DNA of 64,000 nt. It comes from Burkholderia sp. SRS-46 (GTDB lineage Bacteria; Pseudomonadota; Gammaproteobacteria; Burkholderiales; Burkholderiaceae). Under the pieces are notes generated by a model that did not search any database, had not been told where the DNA came from, and was given only the letters and a program-made list of their open reading frames with translations. The stretch covers positions 806,001 through 870,000 of the forward strand of contig NZ_PTXL01000001.1 of NCBI RefSeq assembly GCF_004343775.1, in the 5' to 3' direction. Below are positions 50,211 to 58,734 of this stretch, one piece after another; within the stretch, counting starts at the first letter, position 1; every line of letters begins with the position of its first letter. The position numbers and the translations under genes were made by a program.

Positions 50211-51530
50211 ATGAGCGAAGCACCCTCCCTTCCGAGCACGCCGCCACGCATCCGGCGCGGACAGCGCATCGCGCTCGCGCTGCTGATGGCGAGCGGGATC
50301 GTCAACTATCTCGATCGCGGCACGCTGGCCGTCGCGAATGCGGCAATCCGCGGCGACCTCGGGCTGTCGCTCGGGCAGATGGGGCTGCTGCTGTCCGCGT
50401 TCTCGTGGAGCTACGCGCTGTGCCAGTTGCCGATCGGCGGTCTCGTCGACCGCGTCGGGCCGCGCAGGCTGCTCGGCGCCGGGCTGATCCTGTGGTCGCT
50501 CGCGCAGGCGGCGGGTGGCATCGTGTCGACGTTCGGCTGGTTCATCGTCGCGCGCATCGTGCTCGGCATCGGCGAAGCGCCGCAGTTTCCGTCCGCGGCG
50601 CGCGCCGTGAGCAACTGGTTCCCGCTGCGCGCGCGGGGTACGCCCACCGGGATCTTCAACGCGGCGTCGCCGCTCGGCACCGCGCTTGCGCCGCTGCTGC
50701 TGTCGATCCTCGTTGCGTCGTTCAACTGGCGCTGGGCATTCATCGCGACGGGTGCGCTCGGCCTCGTCGTCGCCATTGCGTGGTTCGCGTGGTACCGCGA
50801 TCCGCCGCGCGCGCATTTGTCCGCGGCCGAGCGCGGCTATCTCGACGCCGACGCGGACAACGCGATCGCCACGCCGAAGCTGACCTTCGGCGACTGGCGC
50901 AGCCTGTTTTCGTACGGCACGACCTGGGGGATGCTGATCGGCTTCTTCGGTTCCGTGTACCTGAACTGGGTGTATCTGACCTGGCTGCCCGGCTACCTGA
51001 CGATGGAGCGGCACATGAGCCTGGTGCGCACCGGCTTCGCCGCGTCGGTGCCGTTCCTGTGCGGCTTCGTCGGTTCGCTCGTGGCCGGCTGGTTCTCGGA
51101 CCTGGTCACGCGCCGCAGCCGCTCGCCGGTCGCGAGCCGGCGCAACGCGGTGGTGATCGCGATGCTCGGGATGGTGGCGTTCACGATTCCGGCCGCGCTC
51201 GTCGAGAGCAATACGGTCGCGCTCGCGTGCATCTCGGTCGTGATCTTCCTCGCGAACGCGGCGTCCGCGTGCTCGTGGGCGCTCGCGACGGCGGCCGCGC
51301 CGCCGAGCCGGGTCGCGTCGCTCGGCGCGATCCAGAATTTCGGCGGCTTCATCGGTGGTGCGCTGGCGCCGATCGCGACCGGCCTCATCGCGCAGCGATG
51401 GTCGTTCGTGCCGGCTCTGCTGACCGCGGCGGCGATTGCATTCGCGGGCGCGATGGCCTATCTGCTGCTGGTGCGCAAGCCGATTCCCGAACAATCCGCG
51501 GGCGCCGTGTCCGGGCCGTTGCCCGCCTGA
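50211..51530 (+). CDS. MFS transporter, anion:cation symporter (ACS) type
   Basis: 439 aa, about 12 membrane helices. The N-terminus has VNYLDRGTLAVANAAIRGDLG and GIGEAPQFPSAARAVSNWFP, both typical of the hexuronate/glucarate/galactonate carriers (GudP, ExuT, DgoT). A proton-coupled sugar-acid importer is likely. The ATG at 50211 has GGAGA upstream at 8 bp; an ATG at 50196 is in frame. Third gene of the LacI-kinase-MFS-aldolase set, which sits 74 bp after the kinase stop. Confidence 0.88.
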   Translation: MSEAPSLPSTPPRIRRGQRIALALLMASGIVNYLDRGTLAVANAAIRGDLGLSLGQMGLLLSAFSWSYALCQLPIGGLVDRVGPRRLLGAGLILWSLAQAAGGIVSTFGWFIVARIVLGIGEAPQFPSAARAVSNWFPLRARGTPTGIFNAASPLGTALAPLLLSILVASFNWRWAFIATGALGLVVAIAWFAWYRDPPRAHLSAAERGYLDADADNAIATPKLTFGDWRSLFSYGTTWGMLIGFFGSVYLNWVYLTWLPGYLTMERHMSLVRTGFAASVPFLCGFVGSLVAGWFSDLVTRRSRSPVASRRNAVVIAMLGMVAFTIPAALVESNTVALACISVVIFLANAASACSWALATAAAPPSRVASLGAIQNFGGFIGGALAPIATGLIAQRWSFVPALLTAAAIAFAGAMAYLLLVRKPIPEQSAGAVSGPLPA

Positions 51531-51558
51531 GCGCACGCCACTTCTGAAGGAGAAACCG

Positions 51559-52518
51559 ATGCAAGACCAGCAGACATCCGCGGTGACGATCGAGGGGATC
51601 GTGCCCGTGATGCTGACGCCGTTCGACGACGCCGGCGCAATCGACTACGCGGGGCTCGAGCGGCTGATCGAGTGGTATCTCGCGCACGGCACCGACGCGC
51701 TGTTCGCGGTCTGCCAGTCGAGCGAGATGCAGTTCCTGAGCCTCGCCGAACGCGCGGTGCTCGCGCGCTTCGTCGTCGAGCGGGTCGCAGGGCGCGTGCC
51801 CGTCGTCGCGTCGGGGCATGTCAGCGACAGCCTGGATGCGCAGGTCGCGGAATTGCGCGCGGCGGCGGAATCGGGCGCGCAGGGCGTCGTGCTCGTGACC
51901 AACCGGCTCGATCCGGAGCGCAAGGGCAGTGCGGCGCTGCTCGGCAACCTGCGCGCGCTGCTCGCGCAGCTGCCGTCGGACTTGCCGCTCGGGCTCTACG
52001 AGTGCCCGGCGCCTTATCGCCGGCTGCTGTCCGACGACGAATTGCGCGCGTGCATCGATACCGGCCGCTTCGTGATGCTCAAGGACGTGAGCTGCGACCT
52101 GGCGACGGTGAAGCGGCGCGTCGCGCTCGCGGCGGGTTCGCCGCTGAAGATCCTGAATGCGAACGCCGCGATCGCGTGGGACGCGATGAAGGCGGGTTCG
52201 GCCGGATTCAACGGCGTGTTCACCAACTTCCATCCCGATCTCTACCGGTGGCTGCGTACGCAGGGCGAGTCCGATCCGGCGCTGGCCGAGGAACTGTCGA
52301 CGTTCCTGGTCGTCGCGGCGGTGTCGGAAGCGCTCGGCTATCCGGCGCTGGCGAAGCTGTATCACCAGCGGATCGGCACGTTCGCGTCGATCCGTTGTCG
52401 AGCGATCGACTACGACATCCGCGAGCGGTTCTGGGCGCTGGATGCCGTGCTCGACAAGATCACGGCCGGCACCGGGCATTTCCGGCGGCGGATCGCGGCG
52501 CGTGAATCCCGCGTATGA
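51559..52518 (+). CDS. DHDPS/NanA-family aldolase
   Basis: Class I aldolase-type TIM barrel of 319 aa. Schiff-base Lys175 (FVMLKDVS) and catalytic Tyr147 (LGLYECPAPYRR) are in place. The usual pyruvate-carboxylate GTTGE loop is replaced by CQSSEM (residues 52-57), as in members acting on keto-sugar acids or as hydratases. AAGGAGA supports the ATG. Next to an ACS-type carrier and a PfkB kinase it would fit sugar-acid breakdown; substrate unknown. Followed by a hairpin. Confidence 0.86.
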   Translation: MQDQQTSAVTIEGIVPVMLTPFDDAGAIDYAGLERLIEWYLAHGTDALFAVCQSSEMQFLSLAERAVLARFVVERVAGRVPVVASGHVSDSLDAQVAELRAAAESGAQGVVLVTNRLDPERKGSAALLGNLRALLAQLPSDLPLGLYECPAPYRRLLSDDELRACIDTGRFVMLKDVSCDLATVKRRVALAAGSPLKILNANAAIAWDAMKAGSAGFNGVFTNFHPDLYRWLRTQGESDPALAEELSTFLVVAAVSEALGYPALAKLYHQRIGTFASIRCRAIDYDIRERFWALDAVLDKITAGTGHFRRRIAARESRV

Positions 52519-52521
52519 AAT

Positions 52522-52556
52522 GGAACGGGGCGCCGCATCGCGTGGCGCCCCGTTCC
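52522..52556 (+). terminator. hairpin after the aldolase gene
   Basis: GGAACGGGGCGCC (52522-52534) and GGCGCCCCGTTCC (52544-52556) form a perfect 13-bp stem with a 9-nt loop, right after the stop. Followed by GATT rather than a T run. Confidence 0.6.
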
Positions 52557-52567
52557 GATTCATCGAC

Positions 52568-52592
52568 AAAAAAGCGCCGCACGAAGCGGCGC
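52568..52592 (-). terminator. intrinsic terminator after ETF-QO
   Basis: On the minus strand the 7-bp stem GCGCCGC/GCGGCGC (52592-52574) with a 5-nt loop is followed by six T residues (52573-52568). It lies 10 bp past the ETF-QO stop. Confidence 0.75.
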
Positions 52593-52601
52593 CTTGCGGC
52601 A

Positions 52602-54275
52602 TTACATGTTCGGGTAATTCGGCCCGCCACCGCCTTCCGGCGTGACCCACACGATGTTCTGCGTCGGGTCCTTGATGTCGCAGGTCTTGCAGTGCACGCA
52701 GTTCTGCGCGTTGATCACCAGGCGGTCGCTGCCGTCGTCGTTCTTCACGAACTCGTACACCGCCGCCGGGCAGAACCGCCCCTCCGGCCCCGCATATGTG
52801 CGCAGGTTCACGTTCACCGGCACGTTCGCATCCTTCAGCGTCAGGTGCGCCGGCTGGTTCTCCTCGTGGTTCGTGTTCGAGATGAACACCGACGACAGCC
52901 GGTCGAACGTCAGCTTGCCGTCCGGCTTCGGGTATTCGATCGGCTCGCACTGCGACGCCGGCTTCAGCGTCTCGTGGTCCGCATGCTTGTGATGCAGCGT
53001 CCACGGCACGTTGCCGCCCATCACTTTCTGCTCGAGGCCGACCATCAGCGTGCCGAGGTACAGCCCCTTCGCCATCCACTGCTTGAAGTTGCGCGCGCGG
53101 TACAGCTCGTTGTACAGCCACGACTGCTTGAACGCATCCGGGTACGCGTTCAGCTCGTCGCCCTGGCGGCCGGCCTGCACCGCGTCGAACGCCGCGTCCG
53201 CCGCCAGCATGCCGGTCTTGATCGCCGCGTGGCTGCCCTTGATGCGCGACGCGTTCAGGAAGCCCGCGTCGTCGCCGATCAGCGCGCCGCCCGGGAACAC
53301 CGTCTTCGGCAGCGACAGCAGCCCGCCTGCCGTGATCGCGCGCGCGCCGTACGACACGCGCTTGCCGCCTTCGAGGAACGCGCGGATCGACGGGTGCGTC
53401 TTGTAGCGCTGGAATTCCTCGAACGGCGACAGGTACGGGTTCGTGTAGCCGAGGCCCACCACGAAGCCGACCACGACCTGGTTGTTGTCCATGTGGTACA
53501 GGAACGAGCCGCCGTAGGTGTCCGACTTCAGCGGCCAGCCGGCGGTGTGGATCACGAGGCCCGGCTTGTGCTTGGCCGGATCGATTTCCCACAGCTCCTT
53601 GATGCCGATCCCGTAGGCCTGCGGATCCGCGTTCGCGTCGAGCTTGAACGTCGAGATCAGCTGGCGGCCGAGGTGGCCGCGGCAGCCTTCGGCGAACAGC
53701 GTGTACTTCGCGTGCAGCTCCATGCCGAGCTGGAAGTTCTCGGTCGGCTCGCCGTCCTTGCCCACGCCCATGTTGCCGGTCGCGACGCCCTTCACCGAGC
53801 CGTCGTCGTTGTAGAGGATCTCGGCGGCCGGGAAGCCCGGGAAGATCTCGACGCCCAGCGCCTCGGCCTGCGTGCCGAGCCAGCGCGTGACGTTGCCCAG
53901 CGAGATCACGTAGTTTCCGTGGTTCTTGAAGTTCTCCGGCAGCGCCCAGTTCGGCGTCTGCATCGCGCTCTTCTCGGACAGGAACAGGAAGCGGTCTTCC
54001 GTCACCTCGACGGTGAGCGGGGCGCCCTGTTCCTTCCAGTCGGGGAACAGCTCGGTGATCGCGCGCGGGTCCATCACCGCGCCCGACAGGATGTGCGCGC
54101 CGATCTCGGAACCCTTCTCGAGCACGCACACGCCGATCTCGGTGCCTTTCTCGGCAGCCAGCTGCTTGAGCCGGATCGCGGCGGACAGCCCGGCCGGGCC
54201 GCCACCGACGATCACGACGTCGTATTCCATCGATTCGCGCGGGCCGTATTGCTCGATGAGGCTTGCGGGGGTCAT
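52602..54275 (-). CDS. electron transfer flavoprotein-ubiquinone oxidoreductase
   Basis: Passes electrons from ETF to ubiquinone during fatty-acid and amino-acid oxidation; 557 aa. The N-terminal FAD motif is VVIVGGGPAGLSAA. The C-terminal ferredoxin-like part carries the 4Fe-4S cysteines in FCPAAVYEF and CVHCKTCDIKD. Family-typical ENFKNHGNYVISLG and GCRGHLGRQL are present. The start at MTPASLIEQY has a GAGGAA site. Divergent from an SDR-thioesterase pair across a gap with palindromes (54285-54297, 54364-54379). The ETF genes are not in the window. Confidence 0.95.
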   Translation of the reverse strand: MTPASLIEQYGPRESMEYDVVIVGGGPAGLSAAIRLKQLAAEKGTEIGVCVLEKGSEIGAHILSGAVMDPRAITELFPDWKEQGAPLTVEVTEDRFLFLSEKSAMQTPNWALPENFKNHGNYVISLGNVTRWLGTQAEALGVEIFPGFPAAEILYNDDGSVKGVATGNMGVGKDGEPTENFQLGMELHAKYTLFAEGCRGHLGRQLISTFKLDANADPQAYGIGIKELWEIDPAKHKPGLVIHTAGWPLKSDTYGGSFLYHMDNNQVVVGFVVGLGYTNPYLSPFEEFQRYKTHPSIRAFLEGGKRVSYGARAITAGGLLSLPKTVFPGGALIGDDAGFLNASRIKGSHAAIKTGMLAADAAFDAVQAGRQGDELNAYPDAFKQSWLYNELYRARNFKQWMAKGLYLGTLMVGLEQKVMGGNVPWTLHHKHADHETLKPASQCEPIEYPKPDGKLTFDRLSSVFISNTNHEENQPAHLTLKDANVPVNVNLRTYAGPEGRFCPAAVYEFVKNDDGSDRLVINAQNCVHCKTCDIKDPTQNIVWVTPEGGGGPNYPNM

Positions 54276-54284
54276 TGGCGTTCC

Positions 54285-54297
54285 TCTAACCGTTAGA
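54285..54297. repeat. palindrome TCTAACCGTTAGA close to ETF-QO
   Basis: Perfect 6-bp arms around one base, 9 bp upstream of the ETF-QO ATG. Could be an operator or a small RNA stem in the 5' leader. Confidence 0.4.
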
Positions 54298-54363
54298 ATG
54301 CTTTTATTCGGGAGCGTATTGTCTGCGAAACAAAACGCTTGCCGCAACAGAATGCGGGTAGAT

Positions 54364-54379
54364 TAGCACGATCGTTCTA
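54364..54379. promoter_or_regulatory. TetR-type palindrome between ETF-QO and the SDR gene
   Basis: TAGCACGATCGTTCTA is a 16-bp palindrome with a single mismatch (ideal TAGAACGATCGTTCTA). TetR regulators of fatty-acid degradation in betaproteobacteria use operators of this style; the match is from memory, and the link to a given regulator is inference. It sits about 74 bp before the SDR ATG and 89 bp before ETF-QO. Confidence 0.45.
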
Positions 54380-54452
54380 TTTTCATGCTAGGGTAATGCC
54401 GCATCGGCCAGGCCGTTCGCGGCGGTGAAACGACTTCGAAAGGGGATGCGCA

Positions 54453-55229
54453 ATGGGTCGGTCGATCAATCTGGAAGGCAAGGTCGCGCTGGTGACGGGC
54501 GCTTCGAGCGGGCTTGGCCAGCGCTTTGCGCAGGTGCTGTCGCAGGCGGGCGCGAAGGTCGTGTTGGCGAGCCGGCGCGTCGAGCGGCTCAAGGAGCTGC
54601 GCGCGGAGATCGAGGCGACGGGCGGCGCGGCGCACGTGGTGTCGCTCGACGTCACGGACGTCCAGAGCATCAAGGCAGCCGTCGCGCATGCCGAAACGGA
54701 AGCCGGTACCATCGACATCCTCGTGAACAATTCGGGCGTATCGACGATGCAGAAGCTCGTCGACGTGACACCGTCCGATTTCGAGTTCGTGTTCGACACG
54801 AACACGCGCGGCGCGTTTTTCGTCGCGCAGGAAGTCGCGAAGCGGATGATGATGCGCACCAACGGCAACGGCAAGCCGCCGTACCGGATCATCAACATTG
54901 CATCGGTGGCCGGCCTGCGCGTGTTCCCGCAGACCGGGCTGTACGCGATGAGCAAGGCCGCGGTCGTGCACATGACGCGCGCGATGGCGCTCGAATGGGG
55001 GCGCCACGGCATCAACGTGAACGCGATCTGTCCGGGCTATATCGATACGGAAATCAATCATTACCTGTGGGAAACCGAGCAAGGGCAGAAGCTGCAGTCG
55101 ATGCTGCCGCGCCGGCGCGTCGGCAAGCCGCAGGATCTCGACGGGCTGTTGTTGCTGCTCGCGGCCGACGAGTCGCAGTTCATCAACGGCTCGATTATCT
55201 CCGCGGACGACGGCTTCGGCCTCGCCTGA
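54453..55229 (+). CDS. SDR-family oxidoreductase
   Basis: 258 aa classical short-chain dehydrogenase. TGASSGLG (15-22), NNSG (92-95), Asn117, Ser151, Tyr164 and Lys168 (YAMSK) complete the active site. Followed by an acyl-CoA thioesterase-like gene and opposite ETF-QO, which suggests a 3-hydroxyacyl-CoA type substrate; not proven. Confidence 0.9.
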   Translation: MGRSINLEGKVALVTGASSGLGQRFAQVLSQAGAKVVLASRRVERLKELRAEIEATGGAAHVVSLDVTDVQSIKAAVAHAETEAGTIDILVNNSGVSTMQKLVDVTPSDFEFVFDTNTRGAFFVAQEVAKRMMMRTNGNGKPPYRIINIASVAGLRVFPQTGLYAMSKAAVVHMTRAMALEWGRHGINVNAICPGYIDTEINHYLWETEQGQKLQSMLPRRRVGKPQDLDGLLLLLAADESQFINGSIISADDGFGLA

Positions 55230-55269
55230 CCGGATGACCTTGAGCAACAAAGCAACGAAGAAGGCTGTA

Positions 55270-55701
55270 ATGAGTGACTACACCCCCGTTTTTGAGATGT
55301 CGATGCCGATCCGCTGGGGCGACATGGATGCGTTCGGACACGTGAACAACACGGTCTATTTCCGTTACATGGAGCAGGTGCGGATCTCCTGGTTCGAGAC
55401 GCTCGGCATCGCGGGCGGCAATGGCGAGGGGCAGGGGCCGGTCATCGTCACCGCGTCGATGGAGTTTCTCAAGCAGCTGCACTATCCGGGCGACGTGATC
55501 GCGAAGATGACGGCCGCGCAGCCGGGGCGCAGCAGCTTCGACACCGGCTTCGAGCTGACCCGCGCGGACGATCCGGAGCACGTCTATGCGCGCGGCCACG
55601 CGCGCTGCGTCTGGGTCGACTACGCGCTCGGCAAGTCCACGCCGCTGCCGCAGGTGCTGCGCGACACGATCGAGCGCGCGCTTACCGCGAAGATCGACTG
55701 A
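55270..55701 (+). CDS. 4HBT-family acyl-CoA thioesterase
   Basis: 143 aa hotdog-fold protein. MPIRWGDMDAFGHVNNTVYFRYMEQVR contains the catalytic-type Asp and the HVNN motif of the YbgC/4-hydroxybenzoyl-CoA thioesterase family. AAGAAGG precedes the ATG at 55270; an ATG at 55234 lacks a ribosome site. It follows the SDR gene by 40 bp and probably shares its transcript. Confidence 0.88.
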   Translation: MSDYTPVFEMSMPIRWGDMDAFGHVNNTVYFRYMEQVRISWFETLGIAGGNGEGQGPVIVTASMEFLKQLHYPGDVIAKMTAAQPGRSSFDTGFELTRADDPEHVYARGHARCVWVDYALGKSTPLPQVLRDTIERALTAKID

Positions 55702-55732
55702 AGGCCTGGAACCGGCGCCATTTTCGCTCGAC

Positions 55733-55762
55733 AGCATCGGCCGCTTCCAGCGGCCGATGTGC
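55733..55762. terminator. hairpin between thioesterase and LuxR genes
   Basis: CATCGGCCGC (55735-55744) and GCGGCCGATG (55750-55759) form a perfect 10-bp stem with a 5-nt loop between convergent genes; extends by AGC/GCT with one bulged T. T-run weak. Confidence 0.55.
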
Positions 55763-55787
55763 TTTCAGGCGTTCAGCGCCGCCCCGT

Positions 55788-56333
55788 TCAATGGCCGAGC
55801 AGGCGCTGCAGCAGCTCCGCCGTGTTTCCCGTTCCGTACTTGCGCATCAGCCGCGCGCGATAGATGTCGACCGTGCGCGAGCTGATGTCGAGCACGCGGC
55901 CGATCTGCTTGCTGGTCTTGCCGGTCGCGAGCTGCGCGGCGATCTCGCGCTCGCGCGGCGTCAGCTCGACGGCGACCCGGCGCGTCGCGCTCAGGTCCTC
56001 GAAGGTCCACACGCCGGCCGCGAGCGGCGCGGTGCGGTCGAGCGCGCGGCCCGTCACGTGGCACCAGAACAGCTCGCCATCCGCGCGCTTCATGATCCGG
56101 TCGTCCGCATAGGTGCCGTTCGCGGCCATCCCGCGCGAAATGCGCTCGCCGATCCGCTGGAATTCGTCCGGCGACGGGTAGAGCACCTCGTAGGACTGGC
56201 CGATCAGGTCGGCGCGCGCGCAGCGGAAGATCGCGGCGACCGCGTCGTTGCAATCCTCGATCACGCGGTCGCGCGACATGACGAGGCCGATCGGCGCGAG
56301 ATGGAAGGCGGTCTGGTAATCGAGAGCAGGCAT
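55788..56333 (-). CDS. PAS-LuxR transcriptional regulator
   Basis: 181 aa. An N-terminal PAS domain (about 5-110; GLVMSRDRVIEDCNDAVAAIF, DGELFWCHVTGRAL) followed by a LuxR-type HTH (about 120-180; LTPREREIAAQLATGKTSKQIG, ISSRTVDIYRARLM). No receiver domain. Start at MPALDYQTAFHLAP. Divergent from scoAB across 227 bp, so control of ketone-body genes is possible. The PAS ligand is unknown. Confidence 0.88.
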   Translation of the reverse strand: MPALDYQTAFHLAPIGLVMSRDRVIEDCNDAVAAIFRCARADLIGQSYEVLYPSPDEFQRIGERISRGMAANGTYADDRIMKRADGELFWCHVTGRALDRTAPLAAGVWTFEDLSATRRVAVELTPREREIAAQLATGKTSKQIGRVLDISSRTVDIYRARLMRKYGTGNTAELLQRLLGH

Positions 56334-56560
56334 GGACGCGGGCGGGCAATGGCAAATGCTTATGTATTCTTGCGTATTGTGCCGCAACCGCGCCGCATCG
56401 TACCCTTTCAGGCATCTCGCGGCGCTTGCCGCGGCATAAAAAGAAGCGCGTCGTCACGGCAGGCTGCGCCCGCCATGCATAGAATGATGCGGCGGGCTTG
56501 CGGGCCACGCCGGCGCGCGAACCCGGTTTCGCTGGTTTCCATAGAGGAAGGGACACACTG

Positions 56561-57265
56561 ATGAACAAAGTCTATCCAAGCGCGGCGGCCGCGCTGGAAG
56601 GGATCGTCCAGGACGGGCAGACCTTCGCGGTGGGCGGCTTCGGCCTGTGCGGCATTCCCGAGGCGCTGATCGCCGCGTTGCGCGATTCGGGCGTCAAGGG
56701 CATCACCTGCATCAGCAACAACGCGGGCGTCGACGGCTTCGGTCTCGGCCTGCTGCTGGAAACGCGCCAGATCAAGAAGATGATCTCGTCGTACGTCGGC
56801 GAAAACAAGGAATTCGAGCGCCAGTACCTGGCCGGCGAACTCGAGCTCGAGTTTACGCCGCAGGGCACGCTCGCCGAGAAGCTGCGCGCGGGCGGCGCGG
56901 GCATTCCGGCATTCTTCACCAACACCGGCTACGGCACCGTGATCGCCGAAGGCAAGGAAACGCGCCAGTTCGGCGATCGCCACTACGTGCTCGAGCCGTC
57001 GCTGACGGCCGACGTCGCGCTCGTGAAGGCATGGAAGGCCGACAAGTCGGGCAACCTGGTGTTCCGTCGCACCGCGCGCAACTTCAACCCGATGTGCGCG
57101 ATGGCCGGCAAGATCACGGTCGCCGAGGTCGAGGAGATCGTCGAGAACGGCGAGCTCGATCCGGACCAGGTCCACACGCCGGGGATTTTCGTGCAGCGGC
57201 TCGTGCTGAACGCGACGCCCGAGAAACGCATCGAACAACGCGTCGTGCGCGCGAAAGGAGACTGA
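56561..57265 (+). CDS. scoA: 3-oxoacid CoA-transferase subunit A
   Basis: Transfers CoA from succinyl-CoA to acetoacetate with subunit B. 234 aa; typical [16 protein letters not shown] at the N-terminus, [20 protein letters not shown] and [26 protein letters not shown] precedes the ATG at 56561. The stop is followed directly by scoB (1-bp gap). Confidence 0.95.
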   Translation: MNKVYPSAAAALEGIVQDGQTFAVGGFGLCGIPEALIAALRDSGVKGITCISNNAGVDGFGLGLLLETRQIKKMISSYVGENKEFERQYLAGELELEFTPQGTLAEKLRAGGAGIPAFFTNTGYGTVIAEGKETRQFGDRHYVLEPSLTADVALVKAWKADKSGNLVFRRTARNFNPMCAMAGKITVAEVEEIVENGELDPDQVHTPGIFVQRLVLNATPEKRIEQRVVRAKGD

Positions 57266-57266
57266 G

Positions 57267-57908
57267 ATGGCTTGGAATCGTGACCAGATGGCCGCGCGCG
57301 CGGCGAAGGAACTGCAGGACGGCTTCTACGTGAACCTCGGCATCGGCCTGCCGACGCTCGTCGCGAACCACGTGCCGGAAGGCGTCGAGGTGTGGCTGCA
57401 ATCCGAGAACGGCCTGCTCGGCATCGGCCCGTCGCCGACCGAGGACGAAGTGGACGCCGACCTGATCAATGCCGGCAAGCAGACCGTCACGACGCTGCCG
57501 GGTTCGTCGATCTTCTCGTCCGCCGATTCGTTCGCGATGATCCGCGGCGGTCACATCAACCTCGCGATCCTCGGTGCGATGCAGGTCAGCAAGAACGGCG
57601 ACCTCGCGAACTGGATGATCCCGGGCAAGATGATCAAGGGCATGGGCGGCGCGATGGATCTCGTCGCCGGCGTGAAGCGCGTCGTGGTGCTGATGGAGCA
57701 TGTCGCGAAGGGCGACCAGCACAAGATCCTCGACGCATGCAACCTGCCGCTGACGGGCGTCGGCGTGGTCGACCTGATCATCACCGATCTCGGCGTGATC
57801 GAAGTGACGCCGGACGGCCTGAAGGTTCTCGAACTCGCCGACGGCGTGAGCGTCGACGAGATCCAGGCGAAGACCGGCGCACCGCTCGACGTCAGCGCGG
57901 TCGCCTGA
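57267..57908 (+). CDS. scoB: 3-oxoacid CoA-transferase subunit B
   Basis: 213 aa; forms the covalent enzyme-CoA intermediate through Glu47 in the motif [34 protein letters not shown] and [12 protein letters not shown] are characteristic. Immediately after scoA, so translationally linked. A perfect hairpin follows the stop. Confidence 0.95.
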   Translation: MAWNRDQMAARAAKELQDGFYVNLGIGLPTLVANHVPEGVEVWLQSENGLLGIGPSPTEDEVDADLINAGKQTVTTLPGSSIFSSADSFAMIRGGHINLAILGAMQVSKNGDLANWMIPGKMIKGMGGAMDLVAGVKRVVVLMEHVAKGDQHKILDACNLPLTGVGVVDLIITDLGVIEVTPDGLKVLELADGVSVDEIQAKTGAPLDVSAVA

Positions 57909-57935
57909 GCGTCAGCGCCTCGCGCGCAGCCTGTG

Positions 57936-57967
57936 ACGCCCCGCATTCCGGATGGAATGCGGGGCGT
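57936..57967. terminator. hairpin after scoB
   Basis: ACGCCCCGCATTCC (57936-57949) and GGAATGCGGGGCGT (57954-57967), a perfect 14-bp stem with a 4-nt loop, between convergent genes. Followed by TCGTCATT on the plus strand. Confidence 0.65.
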
Positions 57968-57985
57968 TCGTCATTCTGGCGGGTG

Positions 57986-58702
57986 TCACGCGATTGCGCC
58001 GCCGCCGTCGACCAGCACGGTCGAGCCGGTGGCGTAGGGCGTCGACGCCAGGTAGACGATCGCGTTCGCGATGTCTTCCGGCTGCCCGACGCGTCGGGCG
58101 GGCAGCCGCTGCGCGGCACCGGCAAACAGCGCGTCGCGCGTGTCGGGCGCAAGCCGGTTCCATAGCGGGGTGGCGATCAGCCCTGGTGACACGGTGTTCA
58201 CGCTCACCGGCGCCAGTTCGAGCGCGAGGCCGCGCGCGAGCGCCTCGAGCGCCGCGTTGATCGCGCCCTGCAGCACGGACGACGCGCTCGGCCTCACGCT
58301 GAGGAAACCCGAGACGAACGTCAGCGAGCCGCCCGGCGCGATGTCGATCGCACGCGCGATCCGATACGCGCCCCAGAACTTGCTGTCCATCGCGGCCTGC
58401 GCGTCGTCGAGCGGGAGCGCCCTGACGGGGCCGGACGCCGTCTGCGCGGCGGAGATCACGACGTGGTCGAACCGGCCGGCCCGCGCGCAGAATGCATCGA
58501 CGGCCGCCGTATCGGTGATGTCCAGCGTCTCGCAACGCACCGGGCTGACGGATTCGGCCGCGACGGCGGCCGCCTTGCGCGGGTCGCGCGACGCGATCGT
58601 CACGATCGCGCCATGCCGCGCGAATGCCTGTGCGGCCGCGGCGCCGATACCGGAACTGCCGCCGACGACGAGGACTTTCGTGCCATTGAGTGAATCGTTC
58701 AT
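57986..58702 (-). CDS. atypical SDR-family protein lacking the catalytic Tyr-Lys pair
   Basis: 238 aa with an intact cofactor loop (GGSSGIG, residues 14-20), Ser131 (FVSGFL) and a normal SDR ending (STVLVDGGGAIA). Where classical SDRs have YxxxK before AALEAL, this one reads QGAIN, so Tyr becomes Gln145 and Lys becomes Asn149; the active-site Asn position is Lys108. A small SDR subgroup with such losses is known. The protein may bind NAD(P) without normal dehydrogenase chemistry, or use another mechanism. Last of a three-gene leftward operon with a deacetylase and a SnoaL-like gene. Confidence 0.85.
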   Translation of the reverse strand: MNDSLNGTKVLVVGGSSGIGAAAAQAFARHGAIVTIASRDPRKAAAVAAESVSPVRCETLDITDTAAVDAFCARAGRFDHVVISAAQTASGPVRALPLDDAQAAMDSKFWGAYRIARAIDIAPGGSLTFVSGFLSVRPSASSVLQGAINAALEALARGLALELAPVSVNTVSPGLIATPLWNRLAPDTRDALFAGAAQRLPARRVGQPEDIANAIVYLASTPYATGSTVLVDGGGAIA

Positions 58703-58734
58703 GTTGTGGTCGACTGGATGCGGTGAAGGGAAGG

